Part shown: positions 9,512-19,131 of the stretch, piece by piece | Layout of the letters: each line of letters opens with the position of its first letter | Position numbering within the stretch: position 1 is the stretch's first letter | Assembly (NCBI RefSeq): GCF_000374445.1 | Contig: NZ_KB894410.1 | Span: forward strand, 62,001-126,000 | Source: Actinokineospora enzanensis DSM 44649 | Lineage (GTDB): Bacteria; Actinomycetota; Actinomycetes; Mycobacteriales; Pseudonocardiaceae | Length of the DNA stretch: 64,000 nt | Direction: 5' to 3' | Program-made: the position numbers and the translations under genes | The notes under the pieces: generated by a model | Told to the model about the DNA's origin: nothing | Seen by the model: the letters and a program-made list of their open reading frames with translations, nothing else | The model's database searches: none

Positions 9512-10726
9512 TCAGCTGAGCAGGATCAGGTCGACCTCGTCACCCACGCCCACCTCGGCCACCCCGGCGGGGATCTCGATCAGGCAGTTCGACTGGGCGA
9601 ACGAGGCCAACAAATGGGATCCCGGTCCGCCGACCGGCACCACCTCGACGCGCCCCGCGTCGTGTCGCCCGCGCCGGTACTGGACCCGGTTGGGCGGTGA
9701 AGTCATGGCGGTCGTGGCCTTCGCACGCACGCGCGGGCGGTCCGTCGCGGCATGTCCCATCGCGCCGAGCAGGGCCGGGCGGATGAACAGCTCGAACGAC
9801 AGCGCGGCACTGACCGGGTTACCCGGCAACGTGACGACGGGCAGTCCCTCGAACACCCCGCGCCCCTGCGGCCCACCGGGCTGCATCGCGACCCGCAGGA
9901 ACTCCACGCCGTGCCCCGCGAGTGCGTCCTTCACCACCTCGTACGCCCCCGCGCTCACCCCGCCCGAGGTGACCAGGAGGTCCGCGTCGGCCGCGTGCGC
10001 GGCGATCGCCGCGCGGAAGGTGTCCACGTCGTCGGGGACGAACCGCAGCACCACCGGCTCCCCGCCGATCTCCGCCACGGCCGCGGCCAGGAAGGCGCTG
10101 TTGGATTCGTAGATCTGTCCGGGAACGAGCGGTTCGCCCGGCGCCACCAATTCCGAACCGGTGGACAAGATCAAGACGCGCGGCGGCCTGCGCACCGGCA
10201 ATTCGGCTATCCCCACTGCCGCGGCCAAGCCGATCTGCGGCGGATTCAAAACCGTGCCCGCTTGGAGTATCAACGCCCCCTGCGTCACATCCTCACCGAT
10301 GAAACGCACATGCGTCCGTTCCGTCACCGCCCGGTCTATCCGCACGGTTTCGGTACCGCCATCGGTGTGCTCGACCTGCACCACGGCGTCCGCCCCCACG
10401 GGCATCGGCGCGCCGGTCATGATCCGGTGCGCGGTACCCGGTGCCAATGGCCGCAGGTCCACCCGCCCAGCCGGGATGTCGTCCGCGACCGGCAGCCACA
10501 CTGGGGAGTCCGGGTCTGCACCGGCCACATCGGACGCTCGCACCGCGTACCCGTCCATCGCCGAGTTGTCGAACGGCGGCAGCGACACGCCCGCCACCGC
10601 GTCCGCCGCGAGCACGAGCCCTCGGCACTGGTGCAACGGGCGCGCGACGACCGGCATCGGCTGCACCAACGCCGAGATCTCCTGCCGGTACCGCCCCGGG
10701 GGCATGGTGGCGTTCACGCGGTCCAT
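9512..10726 (-). CDS. moeA: Molybdopterin molybdotransferase MoeA
   Basis: Inserts molybdenum into adenylylated molybdopterin. The 404-residue product shows the MoeA N-terminal domain (LPPFDNSAMDGYAVRASD), the MoCF-binding core (ILSTGSELVAPGE, TSGGVSAGAYEVV, LPGNPVSALS-like TLPGNPVSAAL) and a C-terminal beta-barrel domain. AAAGGCAGG precedes ATG 10726. Its position near psd and groEL2 matches mycobacterial moeA2 (Rv0438c). Together with moaA, moaC, moaD and the mogA-moaE fusion further right it can serve the Mo hydroxylase in this window. Confidence 0.96.
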   Translation of the reverse strand: MDRVNATMPPGRYRQEISALVQPMPVVARPLHQCRGLVLAADAVAGVSLPPFDNSAMDGYAVRASDVAGADPDSPVWLPVADDIPAGRVDLRPLAPGTAHRIMTGAPMPVGADAVVQVEHTDGGTETVRIDRAVTERTHVRFIGEDVTQGALILQAGTVLNPPQIGLAAAVGIAELPVRRPPRVLILSTGSELVAPGEPLVPGQIYESNSAFLAAAVAEIGGEPVVLRFVPDDVDTFRAAIAAHAADADLLVTSGGVSAGAYEVVKDALAGHGVEFLRVAMQPGGPQGRGVFEGLPVVTLPGNPVSAALSFELFIRPALLGAMGHAATDRPRVRAKATTAMTSPPNRVQYRRGRHDAGRVEVVPVGGPGSHLLASFAQSNCLIEIPAGVAEVGVGDEVDLILLS

Positions 10727-10802
10727 CCTGCCTTTGTCCGCATTCGGTGTTTCCCCCGTCCCGTTCTGACCGAACCGGACGCGGCCGTCACGGGGCGGAC
10801 GT

Positions 10803-10808
10803 TAGGCT
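10803..10808 (+). promoter_or_regulatory. Leaderless -10 element of kinase gene
   Basis: TAGGCT is followed by seven nucleotides and then GTG at 10816. This fixes the kinase start and rules out the longer upstream reading frame, which overlaps moeA. Confidence 0.6.
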
Positions 10809-10815
10809 CGCCTCC

Positions 10816-12069
10816 GTGTCGGAGGACCTCACCGGGCGTCGCCTAGGGCATTACCGCATCGACGGGGTGCTCGGTAAGGGCGGGATGAGCGTCATGTACC
10901 GGGCCACCGACATGAGACTGGGCCGCAAGGTCGCGCTGAAGGTGATCGCCGAGCACCTGACCGAGGACCCCGAGTTCCGCGAGCGGTTCGTCGACGAGGC
11001 CCGCAACACCTCCGCGATCGACCACGCCAACGTGGTCCCGCTCTACGACTTCGGCGAGGTCGACGGCCTGCTCTACATCGCCATGCGGCTGGTCGACGGC
11101 TCCGACATGGCCAGTCTGATCAAGAACGGCCCGTTAGCCCCGCAGCGCGCGCTGAGCCTGCTCGGCCAGGTCGCCGAGGCGCTGGACAACCTGCACGAGC
11201 GCGGCCTGGTCCACCTGGACGTGAAGCCCGCCAACGTGCTGGTCACCGCGCGCGAATCGGCCAACGAGCACATCTACCTGGCCGACTTCGGCCTGACCCG
11301 GCGCGGCGCCACCGGCCACCGCACGCGCGGCGGCGACTTCCTCGGTTCCCCCACCTACGCCGCCCCGGAGCACCTGCGCGGCGAACCGGTCGACGGGCGC
11401 ACCGACGCGTACTCGCTCGCCTGCGTGCTGTTCGCGTGCCTGACGGGCAGGCCGCCCTTCCAGGGCCAGGTGGCGGAAGTCATCCAGGGCCACCTCAACC
11501 GGGAAGTGCCCGCCCTCACCGACTACATCGCGCTACCGCCCGCCATCGACGACGTCGTCCGGCGCGGCATGGCCAAGACTCCCGGACAGCGCTACAGCAG
11601 CTGCCGCAAGCTGGTAGCCGCCGCGCGGCAGGCCCTCTCGGGTATGCCTCCCAGGCCGCCCATGCACCTTGGTCCGAACTCCACCCTGGTCGCCCCGGCC
11701 GAGCAGATCCGGCAGCACTATCCGCCGCCGCACATGACCGGTCCGCACTCTCTCCCGCAGCCGGTCCAGTCCGATCCGGTGCGGCTGCGCCCGCCGGTGC
11801 AGGTGCGTACCACCGCGTTCGACGAGCGCAAGAGCGGCAGCCGGTGGATCGTGCCGGTCATCGTGGGCCTGGTCGCGATCGGTGCCATCGTGGCCGCCAT
11901 CCTGCTGATCGGCGGTGACGGCGGCGGGGGCGACCCGGGCACCCCGGACCCGCAGAAGGCGCCGTCGATCCCGGTCGGGCCGGAGCGCACCAGCACCCGG
12001 CCGAGCACCCCACCGCGCACGACCACGCACAAGCCGTTGCCGTCGATCACCATCGTGCCACCCCCCTGA
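10816..12069 (+). CDS. Transmembrane Ser/Thr protein kinase, non-RD type
   Basis: A 417-residue PknB-like kinase: catalytic domain (about 12-275), a Pro-rich juxtamembrane segment, one membrane helix (about 337-360) and a short Thr/Pro-rich extracellular tail with no sensor domain. Gly loop GKGGMSVMY, Lys42 in VALK, Asp135/Lys137/Asn140 and DFG at 157 are intact. The usual HRD is HLD (residues 133-135), so the activation-loop arginine is missing and control by loop phosphorylation may differ. It lies directly upstream of groEL2 in the same direction, separated by the CIRCE operators. Confidence 0.93.
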   Translation: MSEDLTGRRLGHYRIDGVLGKGGMSVMYRATDMRLGRKVALKVIAEHLTEDPEFRERFVDEARNTSAIDHANVVPLYDFGEVDGLLYIAMRLVDGSDMASLIKNGPLAPQRALSLLGQVAEALDNLHERGLVHLDVKPANVLVTARESANEHIYLADFGLTRRGATGHRTRGGDFLGSPTYAAPEHLRGEPVDGRTDAYSLACVLFACLTGRPPFQGQVAEVIQGHLNREVPALTDYIALPPAIDDVVRRGMAKTPGQRYSSCRKLVAAARQALSGMPPRPPMHLGPNSTLVAPAEQIRQHYPPPHMTGPHSLPQPVQSDPVRLRPPVQVRTTAFDERKSGSRWIVPVIVGLVAIGAIVAAILLIGGDGGGGDPGTPDPQKAPSIPVGPERTSTRPSTPPRTTTHKPLPSITIVPPP

Positions 12070-12078
12070 CCGGGCCTT

Positions 12079-12105
12079 CTTGCACTCCGGTGCCGCGAGT
12101 GCTAA
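12079..12105. promoter_or_regulatory. CIRCE operator 1 (HrcA site)
   Basis: CTTGCACTC, nine bases, GAGTGCTAA. The right arm is a perfect match to the CIRCE consensus and the left arm matches seven of nine. It indicates HrcA repression of groEL2. Confidence 0.85.
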
Positions 12106-12111
12106 ACACGG

Positions 12112-12142
12112 TTCTGGCACTCGGGGTCCCCGAGTGCCAGAA
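12112..12142. promoter_or_regulatory. CIRCE operator 2 (HrcA site), extended perfect palindrome
   Basis: Eleven-base perfect arms TTCTGGCACTC / GAGTGCCAGAA flank a nine-base spacer. The spacer (GGGGTCCCC) is itself palindromic except for its centre base. This is the CIRCE architecture with GC-type arms, about 110 bp before the groEL2 start. Confidence 0.85.
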
Positions 12143-12156
12143 GGTCGGGACGGTGA

Positions 12157-13872
<1,716 letters not shown>

Positions 13873-13902
13873 TCCACGCCGACTAGCACCACCGGCTTCA
13901 CC

Positions 13903-13939
13903 GGAAGGCCCGGTCCGCGCTCCGCGGACCGGGCCTTCC
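13903..13939 (+). terminator. Terminator after groEL2
   Basis: Seventeen-base perfect stem (starting GGAAGGCCCGGTCCGCG) with a three-base loop, 30 nt after the stop. There is no U-tract, as is common in actinobacteria. Confidence 0.9.
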
Positions 13940-14072
13940 ACGTTTGGTGGCGACCGGGTCGGGGAAGACCCGCCGGGCGTCGGTCGGATGCGCTACATTG
14001 GGAATTCGGCATAAAAAATAGCCGCCACATGTCGGGCGACTATGCGCACAGTATAGGGCAATTGGAGGACGA

Positions 14073-16343
14073 TTGTCAACCGAGCTCGACGTGGAGCAGG
14101 AATACGTCACCATGCTCTACGCGCACCTCGACGGACTCCGCGCCGACACCGACACGCGGCTGGCCGCGACGTTGCGCGAGACCAGCAGCAACCCGCAGGC
14201 GATGACCCAGCGGGACGCCGCGACCGCGCTTTACAGCGAACAACTCGCGCAATACAGCGCCGTGGAGAACGGCCTCTGTTTCGGCAGGCTCGACTTCACC
14301 GACGGCACCCGCAGCTATATCGGCCGGATCGGGTTGTTCGACACCGAAGGCGACTACGAACCACTGCTGATGGATTGGCGCGCGCCCGCCAGCAGGCCCT
14401 TTTACCTGGCCACCGCCGCCTCCCCGGACGGGGTGCGCAGGCGGCGGCACATCCGCACCTCCCGGCGCAAGGTCATGGCCGTGGACGACGAGGTGCTCGA
14501 CCTCGACGCGGGCGGGTCCGCCGGGCACGAGGGGCTGGCGGGCGAGGCGGCGCTGCTGTCCGCGCTGAACGCCACCCGCACCGGCCGGATGACCGACATC
14601 GTCGAGACCATCCAGGCCGAGCAGGACGAGATCATCCGGTCCGGGCTCAACGGCGTGCTGGTCGTCCAGGGTGGACCGGGCACCGGCAAGACCGCCGTCG
14701 CCCTGCACCGCGCCGCCTACCTGCTCTACACCTACCGGCAGCAGCTCTCCCGCCGCGGCGTGCTGATCGTCGGCCCCAACGCGACGTTCCTGCGCTACAT
14801 CGGCCAGGTGCTGCCGTCCCTCGGCGAGACCGGCGTGCTGCTGCAGACCGTCGGCGACCTCTACCCCGGCGTGCGCGGCACCCGCCCGGAACCCGCCGCG
14901 GCCGCCGAGATCAAGGGCCGGATCGGCATGGTCGACGCGCTGCGCCGGGCCGTGCAGGACCGGCAGACCATCCCGGCCGAACCGATGGTGCTGCTGGTGG
15001 AGCGCGAGGAGTTGGTGCTCGACGGGCCGACCGTGCGGGCCGCGCGCACCCGGGCAAGACGCTCGCGCAAGCCGCACAACGAGGCCCGGCCGATCTTCGC
15101 CGAGGAGATCGTCACCGCGCTCGCCCGGCAGGAGGCCGAGCGGCTGGGCGCGGAGTTCCTGGACGCGGCCGACCTCGCCGACATCCGCCGCGAGATGGCC
15201 GCCGACGAGGTGGTGCGGGCCGCGATCGAGGAACTGTGGCCGAACCTCACTCCGCAGCGTCTGCTGACCGATCTGTACGCCTCCGCGGACCGGATCGCCT
15301 CCGCGTTCCCGGATCTGACCGACGCCGAGCGCGCGCTCCTGTTCCGTTCTCCCGGCCTCGGTTGGACGGCTGCGGACGCTCCACTGCTGGACGAAGCCGC
15401 TGAACTGCTTGGTGTGGATGATCGTGCCGAGCGTGCGGCTGCCGCGCGTAGGCGCCGTGATGAGCAGGACTATGCGCAGGGCGTGCTCGACATCCTGCAG
15501 ATGGAGGACGACGCCGATCCGGACATCCTCACCGCCTACGACCTCATCGACGCGGGCAGGCTCGCCGAGCGGCACGATGACGAGGACCATCGCACCGCCG
15601 CGGAGCGCGCGGCCGCGGATCGCAGTTGGACGTTCGGGCATGTGATTGTGGATGAGGCGCAGGAATTGTCCGCAATGGCCTGGCGGGTGTTGATGCGTCG
15701 GTGTCCGTCTCGGTCGATGACCCTGGTCGGAGATGTTGCCCAGACTGGGGATCTGGCCGGTACCGCCACGTGGGCTGGTGCGTTGTCGCCGTATGTCGAG
15801 GATCGGTGGCGGTTGGCTGAGCTGACGGTCAACTATCGGACGCCTGCCGAGGTCATGGCTGTGGCGGCGGATGTGTTGGCCGGGTTGGGGACTGACCAGG
15901 CGGCGCCGACCTCGGTGCGGGAGACCGGGGTCGATCCTTGGCGCCTGCGAGTTGCCGGGGACCGGATTGCGGACACGGTTGCTGAACTGGCTGCCGGGCA
16001 CGAGAGCGGCACGTTGGCTGTGTTGGTGCCCGCTGGACTGGTGGGTGAGGTCGGACGGGCGGTGCTCGGGCGGGTGCCTGATGCCGGGCTGGGGGATCGG
16101 CCCGAGTTGGAGTGTCGGGTGGTGGTGTTGACCGTCGCCCAGTCCAAGGGGCTGGAGTTCGACGGTGTGCTGGTGGTGGAGCCTTCTGGGGTGCTCGCGG
16201 AGTCCAGCCGTGGGGGGAATGATCTGTATGTGGCATTGACCCGGGCTACTCAGTGGGTCGGGGTGGTGCACGCGGCGGAGCTGCCGGAATCACTGGGCAA
16301 GCTCGTGGAGCGGACTGATGGGACAGCAAGGGTGGGGTGGTAG
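14073..16343 (+). CDS. HelD/HelR-type RNA polymerase recycling ATPase
   Basis: A 756-residue UvrD-like superfamily 1 protein. Motifs: GGPGTGKT at residues 200-207, IIVDEAQELSAMAW-type VDEAQELS, SKGLEF and LYVALTRAT. It has the N-terminal coiled-coil arm and insert typical of HelD. Family members pull stalled RNA polymerase off DNA; the HelR branch also displaces rifamycins. The start is TTG at 14073, four bases after GGAGGA, and an AT-rich promoter region (13990-14060) lies upstream. Third codon positions become G/T-rich after about 15640. Whether it protects against rifamycin is inference. Confidence 0.9.
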   Translation: MSTELDVEQEYVTMLYAHLDGLRADTDTRLAATLRETSSNPQAMTQRDAATALYSEQLAQYSAVENGLCFGRLDFTDGTRSYIGRIGLFDTEGDYEPLLMDWRAPASRPFYLATAASPDGVRRRRHIRTSRRKVMAVDDEVLDLDAGGSAGHEGLAGEAALLSALNATRTGRMTDIVETIQAEQDEIIRSGLNGVLVVQGGPGTGKTAVALHRAAYLLYTYRQQLSRRGVLIVGPNATFLRYIGQVLPSLGETGVLLQTVGDLYPGVRGTRPEPAAAAEIKGRIGMVDALRRAVQDRQTIPAEPMVLLVEREELVLDGPTVRAARTRARRSRKPHNEARPIFAEEIVTALARQEAERLGAEFLDAADLADIRREMAADEVVRAAIEELWPNLTPQRLLTDLYASADRIASAFPDLTDAERALLFRSPGLGWTAADAPLLDEAAELLGVDDRAERAAAARRRRDEQDYAQGVLDILQMEDDADPDILTAYDLIDAGRLAERHDDEDHRTAAERAAADRSWTFGHVIVDEAQELSAMAWRVLMRRCPSRSMTLVGDVAQTGDLAGTATWAGALSPYVEDRWRLAELTVNYRTPAEVMAVAADVLAGLGTDQAAPTSVRETGVDPWRLRVAGDRIADTVAELAAGHESGTLAVLVPAGLVGEVGRAVLGRVPDAGLGDRPELECRVVVLTVAQSKGLEFDGVLVVEPSGVLAESSRGGNDLYVALTRATQWVGVVHAAELPESLGKLVERTDGTARVGW

Positions 16344-16394
16344 AGCACCCCATCACCGCCGGGCGGCTTACCGGTCTCGGGCCGACGCCTTCCG

Positions 16395-16427
16395 CCGTGG
16401 AGCTCCACCGGCCTTAGAGCTCCACGG
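16395..16427. terminator. Hairpin between convergent genes
   Basis: Eleven-base arms CCGTGGAGCTC / GAGCTCCACGG, with an 11-nt loop. It overlaps the last codons of the leftward gene and may stop transcription from both sides. Confidence 0.5.
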
Positions 16428-16899
16428 TGGGAGTCACCACGGTGCGTGGTTTGCCGCCGTTCATGCGGACGAGGATCTGGGTGGTGCCCCTGGGGACCTC
16501 GGTCAGCACGAAGCGGCCGCCCTCGTCCGCGGTCGTCGCGCTGGAGCCGTGGTCGGCGACGCGGACCTCGACACCGTGTTCGCCCGCGGGGACCAGCCAG
16601 CCGTCGATGCGCTGCTTCTCGCCGGTGCGGGTCACGTTCACCATCACGGTGAGGTCGCCGACGAAGAAGGTGATCGTGCCAGGGGCGCCGCCGCGGACGC
16701 CCGCCAGCGGGCTGATGTCGGCCCAGCGGGCGGCTTCCAGCTCCACCTCGGCGTCGATGTCCTCGATGGCGATGGCGAACTGGGTGCGCTCCACGAGGCC
16801 GGGCGGTACCGGGTCGAGCTCGTCCACCAGCCGGGCCACCTGGGCCAGCCAGTACTCCTGCTCGGCGGGGTCCATCTCGTAGTCGTCCATCGTCCTCAT
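16414..16899 (-). CDS. Sigma-coupled protein with Ig-like/carboxypeptidase-regulatory-like domain
   Basis: A 161-residue protein whose ATG overlaps the sigma-factor stop (ATGA). The N-terminal 60 residues are helical (EYWLAQVARLVDELDPVPPG, then LVERTQFAIAIEDID); the C-terminal 80 resemble a beta-sandwich of the carboxypeptidase-regulatory type (WLVPAGEHGVEVRVADHGSS, GRFVLTEVPRG). No membrane segment or zinc anti-sigma motif is seen. The tight coupling suggests it binds or controls the sigma factor, which is inference. A second ATG at 16890 is possible. Confidence 0.8.
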   Translation of the reverse strand: MRTMDDYEMDPAEQEYWLAQVARLVDELDPVPPGLVERTQFAIAIEDIDAEVELEAARWADISPLAGVRGGAPGTITFFVGDLTVMVNVTRTGEKQRIDGWLVPAGEHGVEVRVADHGSSATTADEGGRFVLTEVPRGTTQILVRMNGGKPRTVVTPTVEL

Positions 16900-17501
16900 C
16901 TGCCACCATCCCCATCGTGGTACAGGCCGCGCAGGGCGCTGAGGCAGCGCATCCGCGTCGGTCCGATGCTGCCGTGTGGCATGCGCAGCCGTTCGGCCAC
17001 GACGCGGTACTCGGCACGACCGGCCAGCACGGTCAGGCGCAGCAGCTCCTGGCAGCGCTGGTCCAACTTGTGGAACGCCGACCACAGCTGCTGGTCGCGC
17101 TCGGACCGCAGCGCTTCCGCCTCCGGCATCGGCTCGGTGCTCGGCACGTGCTCGGCGACCTCGGGGGACAGTTCCACCTGGCCGTTGCCGCGGGTCTGCG
17201 TGCGCCGTGCCTCGCGTCGGGTGGTGGTGAGCAGCCAGCCCACCACGGCCTTCGGCTCGGTGATCGCCTCCACGTGTCGGAGCAGAGCCAGCCAGACGGT
17301 CTGCACGACGTCCTCGGTCGCCGCCCGGTCCAGACCGATGCCTCTCGCCACGTGCCACACCAGCGGGGTGAGCTCGGCCACCAGCACGTCCAGCGCGCCG
17401 CGGTGGCCCTCGCGCGCCGCGATCACGCAGGCGGCGTGCCGCTCAGGCCCTTCCAGACCCTCCCATGGCGGGTTGGTCCTTGCCGTGTGGAGCTCGGTCA
17501 C
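16896..17501 (-). CDS. ECF-type RNA polymerase sigma factor
   Basis: A 201-residue sigma factor with region 2 (DVLVAELTPLVWHVARGIGL, then AATEDVVQTVWLALLRHV, the DVVQ core-binding motif) and region 4 (CQELLRLTVLAGRAEYRVVA). The linker is short and there is no sigma 1.1 or 3. GTG 17501 was chosen because GGGAG lies just upstream; GTG 17510 would add three codons. It overlaps the downstream partner gene by four bases, and the chagasin-like gene lies 137 bp upstream on the same strand. Target promoters are unknown. Confidence 0.92.
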   Translation of the reverse strand: MTELHTARTNPPWEGLEGPERHAACVIAAREGHRGALDVLVAELTPLVWHVARGIGLDRAATEDVVQTVWLALLRHVEAITEPKAVVGWLLTTTRREARRTQTRGNGQVELSPEVAEHVPSTEPMPEAEALRSERDQQLWSAFHKLDQRCQELLRLTVLAGRAEYRVVAERLRMPHGSIGPTRMRCLSALRGLYHDGDGGR

Positions 17502-17638
17502 CGCTCCCACCCCATCCTTCGTCCGCCGGGGTCGTGCATCCTGGTGGCACCCGCTACATCGCCGGTTGTCGGTGCTGTGCGTCCCGGCACAGTCTGCCTC
17601 ACTCGAACGGGCGTAGCGGCGGTCCACCACCAGTGTGA

Positions 17639-17956
17639 CTAGCGGGCGTCCAGCACGAATGTCAGTGCCTGCCGCGCCCGCCCTTCCCACGGTTTGGCCA
17701 GTTCGGCCCGGAGCTCGTGCAGACCGGTCGTCGTCACGTCGAAGGCCAGCCTCCGCTCGCCCGCGGCACCCGGTGCCCCCGCGCCGACCGTCGCCGGGAT
17801 GTGCTCGTCGGCGATCAGGCGCAGGGCCTCCGGGAGCCACCAGCGCCAACGGTAGCCGGTGGTCGCGGACTCCGGGAGCCGTAACTCGACGGTATCGCCC
17901 CGGCGCAACTCGGTCGGTCGGTCGGCGTCCTGGACCGTCAGGTGCACCAACGCCAT
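17639..17956 (-). CDS. Chagasin-like (I42) peptidase inhibitor family protein
   Basis: A 105-residue protein with the three loop motifs of the chagasin/I42 fold in order: a TTGYRW loop (family NPTTGYxW), GAAGERRLAF (family GxGGxxxxxF) and KPWE (family RPW). No signal peptide is visible, so if it inhibits a cysteine peptidase it would act inside the cell or be used as a scaffold. AAGGAG precedes ATG 17956. It lies upstream of the sigma factor on the same strand. The target protease is not in this window. Confidence 0.78.
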   Translation of the reverse strand: MALVHLTVQDADRPTELRRGDTVELRLPESATTGYRWRWWLPEALRLIADEHIPATVGAGAPGAAGERRLAFDVTTTGLHELRAELAKPWEGRARQALTFVLDAR

Positions 17957-17994
17957 GACTGGCTCCTTCTCCCATGCCGCCCCCGCCCCCGGTG

Positions 17995-18033
17995 GGCCGG
18001 TCGGACGGGTCCCCTGCACCCGTCCGACCGGCC
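17995..18033 (-). terminator. Strong hairpin upstream of chagasin-like gene
   Basis: Sixteen-base perfect arms (GGCCGGTCGGACGGGT / ACCCGTCCGACCGGCC) with a seven-base loop. No U-tract. It sits between a small basic ORF and the chagasin-like gene and may terminate or attenuate the former. Confidence 0.7.
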
Positions 18034-18046
18034 ATGATCCGCGTGT

Positions 18047-18373
18047 TCACACCGGCATCCGGCGCGCCCGGCCGGATGCGTTCCCCTGGTGGTACACGGG
18101 CAAGTCGTCGGCGACCGCGCTGACGTGACGGGGTCCGCGCGGGATTGCCCCGCGGATGAGATCGGTCACGGAGCGTGCCGGGGTCCGGTGAGCTGCCGCG
18201 CGCCTCGCCGACGTGGCCGGAACGCGCTGGGCAGACCCCTCGAAGGAGGCCTCGGCGGTCACCGGGCGGATCGGCTTCACTCGCTCGGGCGTACGGATTT
18301 CACTCGTTCGTACACACGCGCGGGGGTGGTGCGCAGCTTGGCGCGCGACGTGCGGTGGCCGTCGGTCGCTCAT
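18047..18373 (-). CDS. Hypothetical small basic protein
   Basis: A 108-residue reading frame with a strong ribosome-binding site (GGGGAGAGGAG, six bases before the ATG). The product is Arg/His-rich with no membrane segment and ends ADDLPVYHQGNASGRARRMP. I recognise no domain. Codon use is weakly biased in the first third and normal afterwards. It is included because of the ribosome-binding site and orientation with the chagasin-sigma group; it could also be chance. Confidence 0.45.
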   Translation of the reverse strand: MSDRRPPHVARQAAHHPRACVRTSEIRTPERVKPIRPVTAEASFEGSAQRVPATSARRAAAHRTPARSVTDLIRGAIPRGPRHVSAVADDLPVYHQGNASGRARRMPV

Positions 18374-18499
18374 GGCTGCTCCTCTCCCCGGGCGGGTAGT
18401 TCTACTCAGACGCTAAGAAGAGCGGTGGGAGAGCGGCTGGATACGTCCATCTTTTGACAAGTTTGTGCGGCGTCCCCCGCGCGAGGATGTCGGCCCAGG

Positions 18500-18799
18500 T
18501 CAGCGGGTCAGGAGTAGCAGCAACGCGCCAACCGCGAGCAGCGTGCCCACCAGTAGCGTGCCGCACCCCAGCAGCACCACGCGCCGGGTGGACAGCGCCC
18601 GGACGGCGAACACCACGGCGGTGGCCGCGGTCAGCACGCTCACCGCCGTGTAGGTCAACGCCGCGGCGACCGGCGAGCCGTGGCCCAGCGCCGGGCCGAA
18701 CACCAGCACCAGGAAGCAGACGACCCCGCCCGCGGCGAACACCACTGCCGCCGCGAGCAGCACGACGACCCTGGCCGTGCCGGTCCGCTGCTCCACCAC
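18500..18799 (-). CDS. Small multi-pass membrane protein
   Basis: A 99-residue hydrophobic protein with three predicted membrane helices (RVVVLLAAAVVFAAGGVVCF, a second around residues 42-65 and a third at the C-terminus). No family recognised. A TAGGGT -10 element lies six bases before the first of two adjacent GTG codons, pointing to leaderless expression. It lies immediately downstream of the PspC gene. Confidence 0.75.
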   Translation of the reverse strand: MVEQRTGTARVVVLLAAAVVFAAGGVVCFLVLVFGPALGHGSPVAAALTYTAVSVLTAATAVVFAVRALSTRRVVLLGCGTLLVGTLLAVGALLLLLTR

Positions 18800-18805
18800 C
18801 CGGCG

Positions 18806-18811
18806 ACCCTA
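18806..18811 (-). promoter_or_regulatory. Leaderless -10 element of small membrane protein
   Basis: TAGGGT, six nucleotides before GTG 18799 on the minus strand, in the 15-bp gap after the PspC gene. Confidence 0.55.
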
Positions 18812-18814
18812 TCG

Positions 18815-19036
18815 TCACGCCTCCTCGGGCATCAGGATCCAGCAGGCCAGGTAGACCAGCGCGCCGGTGCCGACGCCGAGCAGGGTGGCGGCCACCAGGA
18901 TGATCCGGATGACCGGGGTGTCCACGCCGAAGGTGCGGGCCAGGCCGCCGCACACCCCGGCGACCATCCGGTCGGACCGGCTGCGGCGCAGCTTGCGGGC
19001 GGTGGTGCGGGCCTCTTCGTACACGTTGTTCGTCAT
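18815..19036 (-). CDS. PspC-domain protein
   Basis: A 73-residue protein with a PspC domain (RMVAGVCGGLARTFGVDTPV followed by a membrane helix ending in CWILMPEE). PspC proteins respond to envelope stress; stand-alone short forms are common in actinobacteria and their partner is unknown. A weak leaderless element CACGAT lies six bases before the ATG. Divergent from the MoxR gene. Confidence 0.9.
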   Translation of the reverse strand: MTNNVYEEARTTARKLRRSRSDRMVAGVCGGLARTFGVDTPVIRIILVAATLLGVGTGALVYLACWILMPEEA

Positions 19037-19118
19037 GGCTCAATCGTGGCTGCTCAGCGCGGCGCCGACATCGGGGAGCGACCCGGAAAGCGGACTAGGG
19101 GTCGGATCGGGGTCGGGT

Positions 19119-19124
19119 TAGGGT
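19119..19124 (+). promoter_or_regulatory. Leaderless -10 element of MoxR gene
   Basis: TAGGGT followed by seven nucleotides and ATG 19132. This favours ATG 19132 over the in-frame GTG at 19123. Confidence 0.6.
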
Positions 19125-19131
19125 GACCCTC

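Noticed and set aside
13940-14072. Rifamycin-associated promoter element before the HelD/HelR gene
   Set aside because: I looked for the inverted-repeat element known upstream of rifamycin-inducible genes and found no convincing match.
17502-18050. N-terminal extension of the sigma factor to 18050
   Set aside because: The extension overlaps the chagasin-like gene, runs through the strong hairpin and is composed of shadow-like sequence.
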